Shown: one piece after another, positions 6,997 through 13,691 of the stretch
Layout of the letters: each line of letters begins with the position of its first letter
Numbering within the stretch: the stretch's first letter is position 1
Origin: Roseovarius sp. UBA3070
GTDB lineage: Bacteria; Pseudomonadota; Alphaproteobacteria; Rhodobacterales; Rhodobacteraceae
DNA length: 21,615 nucleotides
Reading direction: 5' to 3'
Assembly (NCBI GenBank): GCA_002366775.1
Contig: DFBW01000314.1
Span: forward strand, 1 to 21,615
Notes under the pieces: generated by a model
Seen by the model: only the letters and a program-made list of their open reading frames with translations
Told to the model about the DNA's origin: nothing
The model's database searches: none
Program-made: the position numbers and the translations under genes

Positions 6997-7523
6997 GCCT
7001 GCGCCCCCCGTGGCAGGGCATAGATATCGCGGGTGACGCCGTCGGGGAAGACCTCGCGGCGAACGACGCGCCCACCGAGGCGTTGAGCGACGCGGTGAGC
7101 GGATATGTTGTGATCCCGCATGAAAGTTTCGACCTGTGTCCAACCCAGCGTGTCATAGGCAAACGCAATGATGGCGCGGCTGGCTTCGGTCGCGTAGCCT
7201 TTGCTGCGGGCCTTGGGCATCAGCCACCAGGTGAGTTCATGGGTGTCCCAGTCATCGGCATGGGCCAAACCTGCGCCGCCAAGAACAGCTGCATCGTCTT
7301 TGCGCCGCAAGAGCCAGATGCCAAAGCCTTTGTCTTGCCAGTGGCGCATGTCTTTTGCATGAATATCGGCGATCTGATCCGCACTGCGCCCGCCTCGATA
7401 GGCCCCGACAGTGGCGTCAGTCTCGGCATAAAACGCTTGATAGGTTGGCAAGTCTTTGGGCCCCGGTGCACGCAGGGTCAGGCGCTGGGTGTCCAGCGAA
7501 GGCAGATGCCGCGCGCCATTCAT
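6993..7523 (-). CDS. GNAT acetyltransferase, RimJ/RimL-like (first copy in transcription order)
   Basis: Predicted 176 residues from ATG at 7523 (MNGARHLPSLDTQRLTLRAP), which places the first strand normally; ribosome-site support is weak (GGA about 10 nt away). A TTG at 7583 would add 20 residues without homology. Landmarks are DTHELTWWLMPKARSKGYATEA with the acetyl-CoA loop KARSKGYA, then FMRDHNISAHRVAQRLGG. The ending DIYALPRG differs from the RHPSPE type of its neighbours. It follows ffh after 141 nt and overlaps the next GNAT by ATGA. Tandem acetyltransferases downstream of a signal-recognition gene suggest but do not prove protein or ribosome substrates. Confidence 0.83.
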   Translation of the reverse strand: MNGARHLPSLDTQRLTLRAPGPKDLPTYQAFYAETDATVGAYRGGRSADQIADIHAKDMRHWQDKGFGIWLLRRKDDAAVLGGAGLAHADDWDTHELTWWLMPKARSKGYATEASRAIIAFAYDTLGWTQVETFMRDHNISAHRVAQRLGGRVVRREVFPDGVTRDIYALPRGAQA

Positions 7524-7611
7524 CGCAACGCGGTCCAAAGGGCGCGCTGCCGCGCGGCTTTCATTCTGATAACCTGGCCGCAATACTCCGTTCCCGCTGC
7601 CTGAGCGGGTC

Positions 7612-7656
7612 GGGAGGGTAGGAGCCTCCGACAGAGATATTTGGTGCCAGGGAAAG
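7612..7656. repeat. Copy of a Rhodobacterales intergenic sequence
   Basis: Between ffh and the first GNAT the plus strand reads GAGCCTCCGACAGAGATATT, then TGGTGCCAGGGAAAG. I recall many copies of a GCCTCCGGCGGGAGTATTTGG-like sequence between genes in Rhodobacteraceae, usually near the ends of reading frames. This copy is 10 nt from the ffh stop. Its role is unknown. The assignment rests on memory, and only one copy is visible here. Confidence 0.45.
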
Positions 7657-7664
7657 TCATCGGG

Positions 7665-9173
7665 TTACTTCTTTTTCCCGAAGCCTGAAAGGCCGGGGGG
7701 CAATGCGCCGCCGCCCAATCCCGGCAGGCCACCACCGGGCAGGCCTTTGCCCATTTGTTTGGCCGCCTGTTCCAGGGCTTTTGGGTCCATGCCTGCGGCC
7801 ATGTCCTCGGGGGAGGGGCCGCCTTTGCCAAACATGCCTTTCATCGCCTGTTTCAGCATGCCGCCTTTGCCCATTTTGCCCATCTTCTTCATCATGTCGC
7901 CCATCTGGCGCTGCATTTTGAGAAGTTTGTTCAGCTCACTGACTTCAAGCCCGGCCCCCGCAGCGATGCGTTTCTTGCGGCTGGCTTGCAGCAGCTTGGG
8001 ATTGGCGCGCTCCTTTTTGGTCATGGAATTGATCAGGGCGACCTGACGCGACAGGATTTTGTCGTCAATGCCGGCGCCTTCCATCTGTTTGGCCATTTTC
8101 CCCATGCCGGGCATCATGCCCATGACGCCTTCCATGCCGCCCATCTTTTGCATCTGTTCCAGCTGCATCTTCAGGTCGTTCATGTTGAACATACCCTTCT
8201 GGAAGCGCTTCATCATCTTTTCGGCCTGTTCGACCTCGATGGTTTCCTGCGCCTTTTCCACAAGGCTGACGATATCGCCCATGCCAAGGATGCGGCCCGC
8301 GATGCGTTCCGGCTCGAACGTCTCAATCGCGTCCATCTTTTCGCCCAACCCGACAAAGCGGATGGGTTTGCCGGTGACAGCGCGCATGCTGAGGGCCGCA
8401 CCACCACGTCCATCGCCATCCATCCGGGTCAGGACAACACCGGTCACGCCGATCTTGTCGTCAAATTCGGTGGCGACGTTGACAGCATCCTGACCAGTCA
8501 GCCCATCAACCACCAGCAGGGTTTCACGCGGGTTGGCCACATCACGCACGGCGGCGGCCTGTGCGATGAGTTCTTCATCAATGTGCAGACGCCCGGCGGT
8601 GTCGAGCATGTAAACATCATAGCCGCCCAACCCCGCCTGCATCTTGGCGCGTTTGGCAATCGCCACAGGGTCTTCGCCCTTGACGATGGGCAGGGTATCC
8701 ACACCGATCTGGGTGCCGAGGATGGCAAGTTGCTCCATCGCCGCCGGGCGGTTCACATCCAATGACGCCATCAGCACGCGCTTGCCTTCGCGTTCTTTCA
8801 AACGCTTGGCCAGTTTGGCGGTGGTGGTGGTTTTACCCGAGCCTTGCAAGCCAACCATCAGGATGGGCGCAGGCGGGTTATCAATTTTCAGCGCGCCGGG
8901 ATCGTCCGAGCCGGTGAGGGTTTCGACCAATGCGTCATGTACGATCTTGACGACCTGTTGGCCCGGTGTGACCGATTTTGTAACTGCGTGCCCGGTGGCC
9001 TGGTCCTGCACACGTTTGATGAAATCACGCGCCACAGGCAGCGAGACATCGGCCTCAAGCAAAGCGACACGCACTTCGCGCAGGGCGGATTTAACGTCAT
9101 CCTCGGACAAGGCACCTTGCTTGGTCAGCCGGTCGAAGACGCCGGAAAGGCGGTCTGATAGGCTTTCGAACAT
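7665..9173 (-). CDS. ffh: Signal recognition particle protein Ffh (SRP54)
   Basis: GTPase subunit of the signal recognition particle. With 4.5S RNA it binds signal sequences on ribosomes and delivers them to FtsY at the membrane. The product is 502 residues with an N-terminal helical bundle (1-90), G1 loop GLQGSGKTTT (108-117), DTAGR (191-195) and TRMDGDGRGG (249-258). The methionine-rich M domain (about 310-450) contains MKMQLEQMQKMGGMEGVMGMM-type runs and the SRP RNA-binding SRKKRIAAGAG segment. A Gly/Pro/Met-rich tail ends FGKKK. Start ATG at 9173 with AGGAGG 7 nt upstream. It is the first gene of the minus-strand cluster. The 4.5S RNA gene is not in this window. Confidence 0.97.
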   Translation of the reverse strand: MFESLSDRLSGVFDRLTKQGALSEDDVKSALREVRVALLEADVSLPVARDFIKRVQDQATGHAVTKSVTPGQQVVKIVHDALVETLTGSDDPGALKIDNPPAPILMVGLQGSGKTTTTAKLAKRLKEREGKRVLMASLDVNRPAAMEQLAILGTQIGVDTLPIVKGEDPVAIAKRAKMQAGLGGYDVYMLDTAGRLHIDEELIAQAAAVRDVANPRETLLVVDGLTGQDAVNVATEFDDKIGVTGVVLTRMDGDGRGGAALSMRAVTGKPIRFVGLGEKMDAIETFEPERIAGRILGMGDIVSLVEKAQETIEVEQAEKMMKRFQKGMFNMNDLKMQLEQMQKMGGMEGVMGMMPGMGKMAKQMEGAGIDDKILSRQVALINSMTKKERANPKLLQASRKKRIAAGAGLEVSELNKLLKMQRQMGDMMKKMGKMGKGGMLKQAMKGMFGKGGPSPEDMAAGMDPKALEQAAKQMGKGLPGGGLPGLGGGALPPGLSGFGKKK

Positions 9174-9207
9174 TTTGTGCCTCCTATCGGCTAATTGCAG
9201 GTGCCAA

Positions 9208-9219
9208 TCCTATATAGGA
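9208..9219. promoter_or_regulatory. 12-bp perfect palindrome upstream of ffh
   Basis: TCCTATATAGGA lies 35 nt before the ffh start. Its AT-rich centre could be part of the ffh promoter (-10 region) or an operator. No matching -35 at good spacing was found, so the assignment is loose. Confidence 0.3.
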
Positions 9220-9239
9220 CGAGCGGTTCAAACGATAAG

Positions 9240-9319
9240 CGCCCCCACGGGCGATACTCGCTGGTGGGGGGCGATCCCGGGCATAGGCCCAAGGGACCGG
9301 AAGCAATATGGACTTCCGG
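9240..9319. other. Three contiguous hairpins upstream of ffh, possible structured RNA
   Basis: Hairpin 1 (9240-9273) has arms CGCCCCCAC and GTGGGGGGCG with a nested GCGA-TAC-TCGC stem. Hairpin 2 (9275-9296) has TCCC+GGGC arms pairing with GCCC+GGGA around ATAG, with an AA bulge. Hairpin 3 (9297-9319) has perfect CCGGAAG and CTTCCGG arms around a 9-nt loop. They follow each other with at most one base between. One G-T pair in hairpin 1 is a wobble only in plus-strand RNA, a slight hint for that strand. No T tract follows on either strand, so these are not plain terminators. It is not 4.5S RNA: the conserved GGAAGGAAGCA-type core is absent. Confidence 0.4.
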
Positions 9320-9616
9320 AAATTCAAGCGTGCTGATACTGGGTTCGGGTGCTCGAGTCAACCGGGCTAAGGAGGTGCCAGGCTGGCCAGCGGATGGAGC
9401 AGATCGGCACAAGTTTGGGGCATCCGAATGGGTAGCGAAGGGGGCTTCGGCCGCAAACATGTGCAGGACTGAGCGATGTGTCCATCGTCAGGGTGTTTGG
9501 ACCCAAAGGTGGCCTAATTCAAGTGAGAGCCGACCAATCGTCACCTGCACAGGCCATGCGACCCGCACAAGTAGTCCAAGCGCAAGGGTTTACAACTACG
9601 CGCATTGATGAACATT
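9320..9616. other. Non-coding spacer before the LysR gene
   Basis: About 300 bp after the hairpin cluster. Open frames exist on both strands (for example plus 9195-9608 and minus 9191-9460), but their translations are Arg/Ser/Pro-rich, have no ribosome site and resemble no family. Minor hairpins exist (CGAAG-GGGG-CTTCG near 9437; TTTGG/CCAAA near 9498). I see no gene, tRNA or repeat here. Confidence 0.5.
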
Positions 9617-9648
9617 ATTGCGCAATACACCGCGCTGATGTGCGCAAA
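9617..9648 (+). promoter_or_regulatory. Candidate LysR operator
   Basis: ATTGCGCAAT (9617-9626) is a perfect 10-bp palindrome and TGCGCAAA recurs at 9641-9648, 18-40 bp before the start of the regulator gene. TTGCGCAA-like dyads are frequent LysR-family sites. With ffh about 440 bp away, the natural role is autoregulation of the regulator-exporter pair. Confidence 0.35.
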
Positions 9649-9665
9649 CAAACAGGTGGTTTCAA

Positions 9666-10547
9666 ATGGACAATTGGGACGAAATCCGCACTGCGTTTCG
9701 TGTGGCTCACATCGGCACTGTCAGTGGCGCGGCTGAGGTGCTGGGCGTGCACCATGCGACGGTCATTCGTCATATCGACGCCCTCGAAGATCGACTGGGC
9801 GTCAAACTTTTTCAACGCCATGCGCGCGGCTATACTGCTACGGAGGCCGGTGAGGACCTGCTGCGCGTCGCGCAGGCCACTGACGATCAGTTTAGTCAGT
9901 TGGCAGGGCGGATAAAAGGCCGGGGCAATGACGTGAGCGGTGAGTTGGTGGTGACGTCGCTGGGCGATGCCAGCTATTTGCTTGTACCGGTGTTGGCTGA
10001 ATTCAGGCGCGAACACCCCGATATAATCGTGCGATACCTGACCGGTGATCGCCTGTTTCGCCTGGAATATGGCGAGGCACATGTTGCCATCCGGGCAGGG
10101 CGTATCCCCGATCAGCCTGACAATGTTGTGCAGCATTTCGTCACCCAGAAGTACACTCTTTATGCCAGCGAAGCTTATGTCGCGCGCTATGGCTGCCCCG
10201 AAAACTGGGGCCAGTTTGACAAGCATTGTTTTGTAGGCACGGACGACCCTAAATCACGCGCGCCTTTTTCTCAGTGGATGCGCGAGCATGTGCCGGACAA
10301 AAATGTTGTGTTCCGCAGTGGCGATGTCCACTCTTTGCGCCGCGCCATTCAAGAAGGGGTGGGCATTGGCTTCATGTCACAGATGCATGCACAAGAACTT
10401 GGCAATCTGACCGAAATCACCCCACCGCGCGATGAATGGTCAGCAAAGCTCTGGCTGGTCACGCATATGGATCTGCACCGCACTACCAAAGTGCAGGCGT
10501 TTTTATCGTTCCTCAAAGATCGCGCCAAAACCTGGGAAACGCCATGA
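9666..10547 (+). CDS. LysR-family transcriptional regulator
   Basis: 293 residues. The N-terminal winged helix-turn-helix (about 4-62: IRTAFRVAHIGTVSGAAEVLGVHHATVIRHIDALEDRLGVKLFQR) is characteristic. The effector-binding domain follows from about residue 90, with GVGIGFMSQMHA near the C-terminus, where LysR proteins usually have G-(I/V)-(A/G)-x-(L/M)-P. ATG at 9666 has AGGTGG 7 nt upstream. It overlaps the exporter gene by ATGA, so the two form one operon and the regulator probably controls that exporter in response to its substrate. The ligand is unknown. Confidence 0.92.
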   Translation: MDNWDEIRTAFRVAHIGTVSGAAEVLGVHHATVIRHIDALEDRLGVKLFQRHARGYTATEAGEDLLRVAQATDDQFSQLAGRIKGRGNDVSGELVVTSLGDASYLLVPVLAEFRREHPDIIVRYLTGDRLFRLEYGEAHVAIRAGRIPDQPDNVVQHFVTQKYTLYASEAYVARYGCPENWGQFDKHCFVGTDDPKSRAPFSQWMREHVPDKNVVFRSGDVHSLRRAIQEGVGIGFMSQMHAQELGNLTEITPPRDEWSAKLWLVTHMDLHRTTKVQAFLSFLKDRAKTWETP

Positions 10548-11422
10548 CCGACGCTCTGCGGGGCCATCTGGCAATGCTGACGTTTTCAGGTTTGATTGCT
10601 GGCTCTTTCGCGTTGGGGTCGATGGCAGCGCCCAGCATTGCCCCGACAGCGCTGAACGCGGTGCGCTTCATATTGGCCTCTGTCTTGCTGGGGGGCTTGG
10701 CCCTGGTCTGGACAGGGATTGAGCGCAAAGCCTTCGCTGCTCCCTGGCGTTACCTGCTGATGGGGGCCTCAATGGGCATCTATTTCGTTTTGATGTTTGA
10801 GGGGTTGAAAACTGCGGAACCGGTATCGGCGTCGGCTGTGTTTACTCTCACTCCGATCATATCGGGCGCCTTTGGCTATGTCATGCTGCGCCAGATCACC
10901 ACGCGGCGTATGGCCTTGGCTTTGGCGGTGGGGGCCTGTGGCGCATTGTGGGTGATTTTCCGTGCCGACTGGGGTGCTTTTCTGCGCTTTCAGGTGGGCC
11001 GTGGTGAAATGATCTATTTTGTCGGCTGTGTTGCCCATGCAATCTATACACCCATGGTGCGATTGCTGAACCGGGGCGAACCTGCGGTGGTCTTTTCGTT
11101 GGGGGCCATGTCAGCGGCGGCCCTGCTTGTTACAATCGCAGGGTGGCAGGATATCATCGCCACGGACTGGGCTAACTTGCCGACTATTGTTTGGATCACC
11201 ATTGCCTATACAGCTGTCTTTGCCACCGCGATCACCTTTGTTTTATTGCAATACGCCTCGTTGCGGCTGCCCTCAGCCAAGGTCATGGCCTACACCTATT
11301 TGACGCCAAGCTGGGTGATCCTGTGGCAAGCGTCATTGGGCCATGGATTGCCTGCCGGGCTGGTGATTGTGGGTATCGGGCTGACGATACTGGCGCTAGG
11401 CATGCTGTTGAAAGAGGAATAG
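10544..11422 (+). CDS. EamA/DMT-family transporter (probable exporter)
   Basis: 292 residues with about ten hydrophobic segments arranged as two EamA repeats. The first half contains APTALNAVRFILAS and the conserved FEGLKTAEPVSASAVFTLTPIISG; the second contains AVFATAITFVLLQYASLRLPSAKVMAYTYLTPSWVILW. The family mostly exports amino acids, metabolites or drugs across the inner membrane. The start is ATG at 10544, overlapping the LysR stop by 4 nt; the frame is open to 10436, but that part lies inside the regulator gene. The 3' end is 15 nt from the convergent glycosyltransferase gene and no clear terminator lies between. Confidence 0.9.
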   Translation: MTDALRGHLAMLTFSGLIAGSFALGSMAAPSIAPTALNAVRFILASVLLGGLALVWTGIERKAFAAPWRYLLMGASMGIYFVLMFEGLKTAEPVSASAVFTLTPIISGAFGYVMLRQITTRRMALALAVGACGALWVIFRADWGAFLRFQVGRGEMIYFVGCVAHAIYTPMVRLLNRGEPAVVFSLGAMSAAALLVTIAGWQDIIATDWANLPTIVWITIAYTAVFATAITFVLLQYASLRLPSAKVMAYTYLTPSWVILWQASLGHGLPAGLVIVGIGLTILALGMLLKEE

Positions 11423-11437
11423 CGCAGGGGCACGCCT

Positions 11438-12436
11438 TTAGATAAAACCCGATTGTTCCAGCTGCTGTATCAGTGTGGAAAAGTCGATCGGATCGGGGAG
11501 GCGCTGATCTGTTGTGGCGCTCGACAGTGGGGTGATGCGTTGCAGGTCCACATCAGCGAAACCCGTGATCTGATTGGCGATGGCATCCACCGCATCGCGC
11601 CGAACGCGGCGTTGGATCAGGCCAATACGCGTTTTGGGTTGCACAGCGAAGGGCACAAGGTGAAAGGCTGATCCGTCACCGCCCACAATCACCTTTGCAG
11701 CACGGTAAACGCGCGCTTGTGCCATGATGCTGTGGCGCTGGGGGTGAAACACGGTGTAACCCGCCGCCTGCATCAAATCTTCAATCCGCCCTTCCTGATC
11801 GACTTGTTGATGTGCGTGCTTCAACTTGCCACGAGAGATATAGATCTTCTCAGGCCCTTGGGGCTTGCAATTGGCGGCCACACGGCTGCGCACATACCGG
11901 CGAAAATCTTCGGTGCCTGTGGCCCATTGCATATGGCCAAACCCTTGCGCTGGTACCAATAACCTCTCGGCGATCACCGGAGCTTTGACCAGATGCAGGG
12001 GCATATCCACGCCCATCAGCTCAAAAAACGCCAGCAGCCGTCGCCGCAAGACCGACCCGAAATCAGTGTTGGTAAAGGGCAGCATTACCAATCCGTCAAA
12101 CCGTTCCTGACGGCCATCCATGGCCCAAAGCCGTGCGGTGCTTTCCATCAGGAAATGCCCGAAGTGATGCCGCCCAAGGCCGCCGAACAGATATGTGCCC
12201 TCCAGTTTTGTGGCCTCTGAAATGTCAGGCATCACAGGGTGTGCGGTAAACCGGTTGTCGGAAATCCTTGTACGGGACAGCTCGCAAAAACTGCCATCGG
12301 CACGAAAGACACCACACCCCAGCCCATCGTTTTGTTCCACCGGCACGATCACCGCATTGTCAATCGGCTCAATAATGGGGGGTGGCAGGCGCTCGGGTGT
12401 CAACGGCGCGTTGGCTCTCATGTCAGGCTGGGTCAT
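11438..12436 (-). CDS. GT61 (DUF563) glycosyltransferase
   Basis: About 332 residues from ATG at 12436 (MTQPDMRANAPL), which has a GGTGGGG stretch 4-10 nt upstream; ATG at 12448 is an alternative adding 4 residues. Family features are the central GGLGRHHFGHFLMESTARLWAM motif (about 88-109), KIYISRGKL, and the C-terminal GGDGSAFHLVPF, where GT61 enzymes have G-x-x-G-A/S-x-L/H-x-N/H. Such proteins occur in capsule and lipopolysaccharide biosynthesis; the acceptor is unknown, and no other surface-glycan gene is nearby. There is no signal peptide or membrane segment, so it is probably cytoplasmic. It overlaps the end of the ArsR-type gene and is probably expressed with it. Confidence 0.8.
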   Translation of the reverse strand: MTQPDMRANAPLTPERLPPPIIEPIDNAVIVPVEQNDGLGCGVFRADGSFCELSRTRISDNRFTAHPVMPDISEATKLEGTYLFGGLGRHHFGHFLMESTARLWAMDGRQERFDGLVMLPFTNTDFGSVLRRRLLAFFELMGVDMPLHLVKAPVIAERLLVPAQGFGHMQWATGTEDFRRYVRSRVAANCKPQGPEKIYISRGKLKHAHQQVDQEGRIEDLMQAAGYTVFHPQRHSIMAQARVYRAAKVIVGGDGSAFHLVPFAVQPKTRIGLIQRRVRRDAVDAIANQITGFADVDLQRITPLSSATTDQRLPDPIDFSTLIQQLEQSGFI

Positions 12437-12770
12437 CGGCCCCACCATCCTGGCCCAACTCGACCTTTAGAAAGCGCTCGAACGCATCCAGATTGACCGC
12501 CTCAAACTGGCCAAAGCTTTGCATCCAGATTGAGACATCCCGCATCGCATCCGGTTCCAGTTTGCACCATTTCACCCGGCCCCGGCGCTCCTGAGAGATC
12601 AGGCCCGCGCGACTGAGGATATTGAGGTGCTTTGAGATGGCTGCCAAACTCATGTCAAACGGCTCGGCCACATCTGTGACAGCCATGTCATCCTCCAGCA
12701 GCATCACCAGGATGGCGCGGCGGGTGGGATCGGCCAATGCGGCAAAGATCGTATCGAGCGGGTTGGTCAT
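12423..12770 (-). CDS. ArsR/SmtB-type winged-helix regulator
   Basis: 115 residues from ATG at 12770 (MTNPLDTIFAALADPTRRAILVMLLE), with GAGG just upstream. A longer frame to 12983 is not protein-like. The HTH is at about 28-75 (DVAEPFDMSLAAISKHLNILSRAGLISQERRGRVKWCKL). The single Cys (in VKWCKL) and the lack of a CxC pair argue against classical metal sensing. It resembles the SdpR/YgaV-like subgroup whose C-terminus runs MRDVSIWMQSFGQFEAVNLDAFERFL. It overlaps the glycosyltransferase gene by 14-26 nt, depending on that gene's start, and may control it. It is divergent from the pseudogene at 12891. Confidence 0.88.
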   Translation of the reverse strand: MTNPLDTIFAALADPTRRAILVMLLEDDMAVTDVAEPFDMSLAAISKHLNILSRAGLISQERRGRVKWCKLEPDAMRDVSIWMQSFGQFEAVNLDAFERFLKVELGQDGGADDPA

Positions 12771-12890
12771 TGCCCTCTGCGTTAGCGGTTTGGGCAGGTG
12801 GCCGTCAAGGCAAGGCAGGCCGTTTGACCCAAAGCAAGGCGGATTGCAGCCCCCTGGGCTAAGTTGCGGCCAATAACCGGAGGGCGCGCG

Positions 12891-13144
12891 ATGATCACGC
12901 ATATCATGGGTCCGGTGGATATGGCCGAAAAGGACCGGCTGACCAAGGCCGTCGATGTGGCGGCAGATCTGGCGAAACATCACGGAGCACGGCTGACCTT
13001 GATCAGTGTCAGCGGCGGATTGCAGGGGCGGGTTTCACATTGTCGTGGCGAATTCAGGCAAGATTGACCCCTGTTTGGATTTTCGTCGTGCGCGATGAGG
13101 GGGATGCCACGGTGATGCCAAAAGATAGTCAACCAAATGGTTGA
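12891..13144 (+). pseudogene. Universal stress protein (UspA) pseudogene with internal deletion
   Basis: The front is intact: ATG at 12891 with GGAGG upstream and MITHIMGPVDMAEKDRLTKA followed by DVAADLAKHHGARLTLISVS, the first strand and helix of UspA. After GGLQGRVSH (ending about 13041) the frame degenerates and stops at 13065-13067. From 13079, in another frame, IFVVRDEGDATVMPKDSQ reads like the last UspA strand (normally P-V-x-V-F-V-V-R) and stops at 13142-13144. About 70-80 residues carrying the GxxG-9-G(S/T) nucleotide-binding signature are missing. This points to a deletion plus frameshift, so the product should be non-functional. A short peptide from the 5' end could still be made. 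Confidence 0.65.
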
Positions 13145-13269
13145 ATATGCCAAATCCGGCTTTGTGGCCCGCAATCGCCCTACGGCATCGGTTCTCATGG
13201 CGTCGGTCGTACATAAAGCATTCATTAAAACAATAACTTACCTTGATTGGCGTCACCCATGCTGCGTGC
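13145..13269. other. Spacer upstream of the Fo operon
   Basis: 125 bp after the stress-protein relic. Short frames can be read (for example minus 13035-13256), but none has a ribosome site or a recognisable product. An AT-rich patch (13216-13243) precedes the atpI promoter and may assist it. Confidence 0.4.
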
Positions 13270-13298
13270 TTGACTCATCTCCCTCCCGGCCTTAGCAC
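13270..13298 (+). promoter_or_regulatory. Promoter candidate for the Fo ATP synthase operon
   Basis: TTGACT (13270-13275) and TAGCAC (13293-13298) are separated by exactly 17 nt and lie 30 nt before the atpI start codon. The -35 is 5/6 to consensus and the -10 is weak, as is common in alphaproteobacteria. Confidence 0.5.
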
Positions 13299-13328
13299 TC
13301 CCTCAACACTTCCCGAGGGGGTAATTGC

Positions 13329-13691
13329 GTGTCCGATCCTGATCCTGCTGAGCGCCTGGCGCTGCTTGAGACCCGGATCAACGAGCTGAAAGCCAAGGAC
13401 GCGCCAAAGCCCCATACGGAAGAGCACTACTCTCAGGCGCAACATGCCTGGCGGATGGTGATAGAGATGGTGGCCGGCATCGCAATCGGCTTTGGCATCG
13501 GGTACGGGCTGGACAGCCTTTTGGGGACGATCCCAATATTCCTGGTGCTGTTTACATTGCTGGGCTTTGCGGCGGGCGTCAAAACGATGATGCGCAGTGC
13601 CGCCGAGCTTCAGAAAGAACATTTGGCCGATGCGGCCACGGATAATACCCCCCAAACAGGGGGAGATGAGAGGGCAAAACATGGCGACTGA
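13329..13691 (+). CDS. atpI: ATP synthase assembly protein AtpI
   Basis: 120 residues, starting at GTG (13329) with GAGGGG about 8 nt upstream. An N-terminal charged helix ([16 protein letters not shown]) is followed by two membrane segments (about 43-63 and 66-86: [20 protein letters not shown] and [20 protein letters not shown]) and a hydrophilic tail. This is the AtpI/AtpZ family, which helps assemble the c-ring or supports Mg2+ supply and is not essential in most species. It is the first gene of the operon and overlaps atpB by 11 nt. Confidence 0.88.
   Translation: MSDPDPAERLALLETRINELKAKDAPKPHTEEHYSQAQHAWRMVIEMVAGIAIGFGIGYGLDSLLGTIPIFLVLFTLLGFAAGVKTMMRSAAELQKEHLADAATDNTPQTGGDERAKHGD

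Noticed and set aside
7755..8765. 336-codon open frame antisense to ffh
   Set aside because: The product is extremely His/Phe/Ala-rich, has no ribosome site, and mirrors the Met-rich M domain of ffh on the other strand.
9240..9340. 4.5S (SRP) RNA, 6S RNA or tmRNA beside ffh
   Set aside because: The structured region lacks the conserved GGAAGGAAGCA-type SRP core, and I could not recognise 6S or tmRNA features. It is listed only as an unassigned hairpin cluster.
9195..9608. 137-codon plus-strand frame between ffh and the LysR gene
   Set aside because: No ribosome site, it runs through the hairpin cluster, and the translation is Arg/Ser/Pro-rich and resembles nothing known.
12771..12983. N-terminal extension of the ArsR-type protein
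   Set aside because: The extra residues are not protein-like, and MTNPLDTIFAALADPTRRAIL is the canonical family start with a ribosome site.
13216..13243. CtrA box (TTAA-N7-TTAA) upstream of atpI
   Set aside because: The TTAA and TTAC half-sites are 9 nt apart rather than 7, so the spacing does not fit.
13035..13256. Small minus-strand gene upstream of atpI
   Set aside because: No ribosome site or recognisable motif; it is antisense to the UspA relic.
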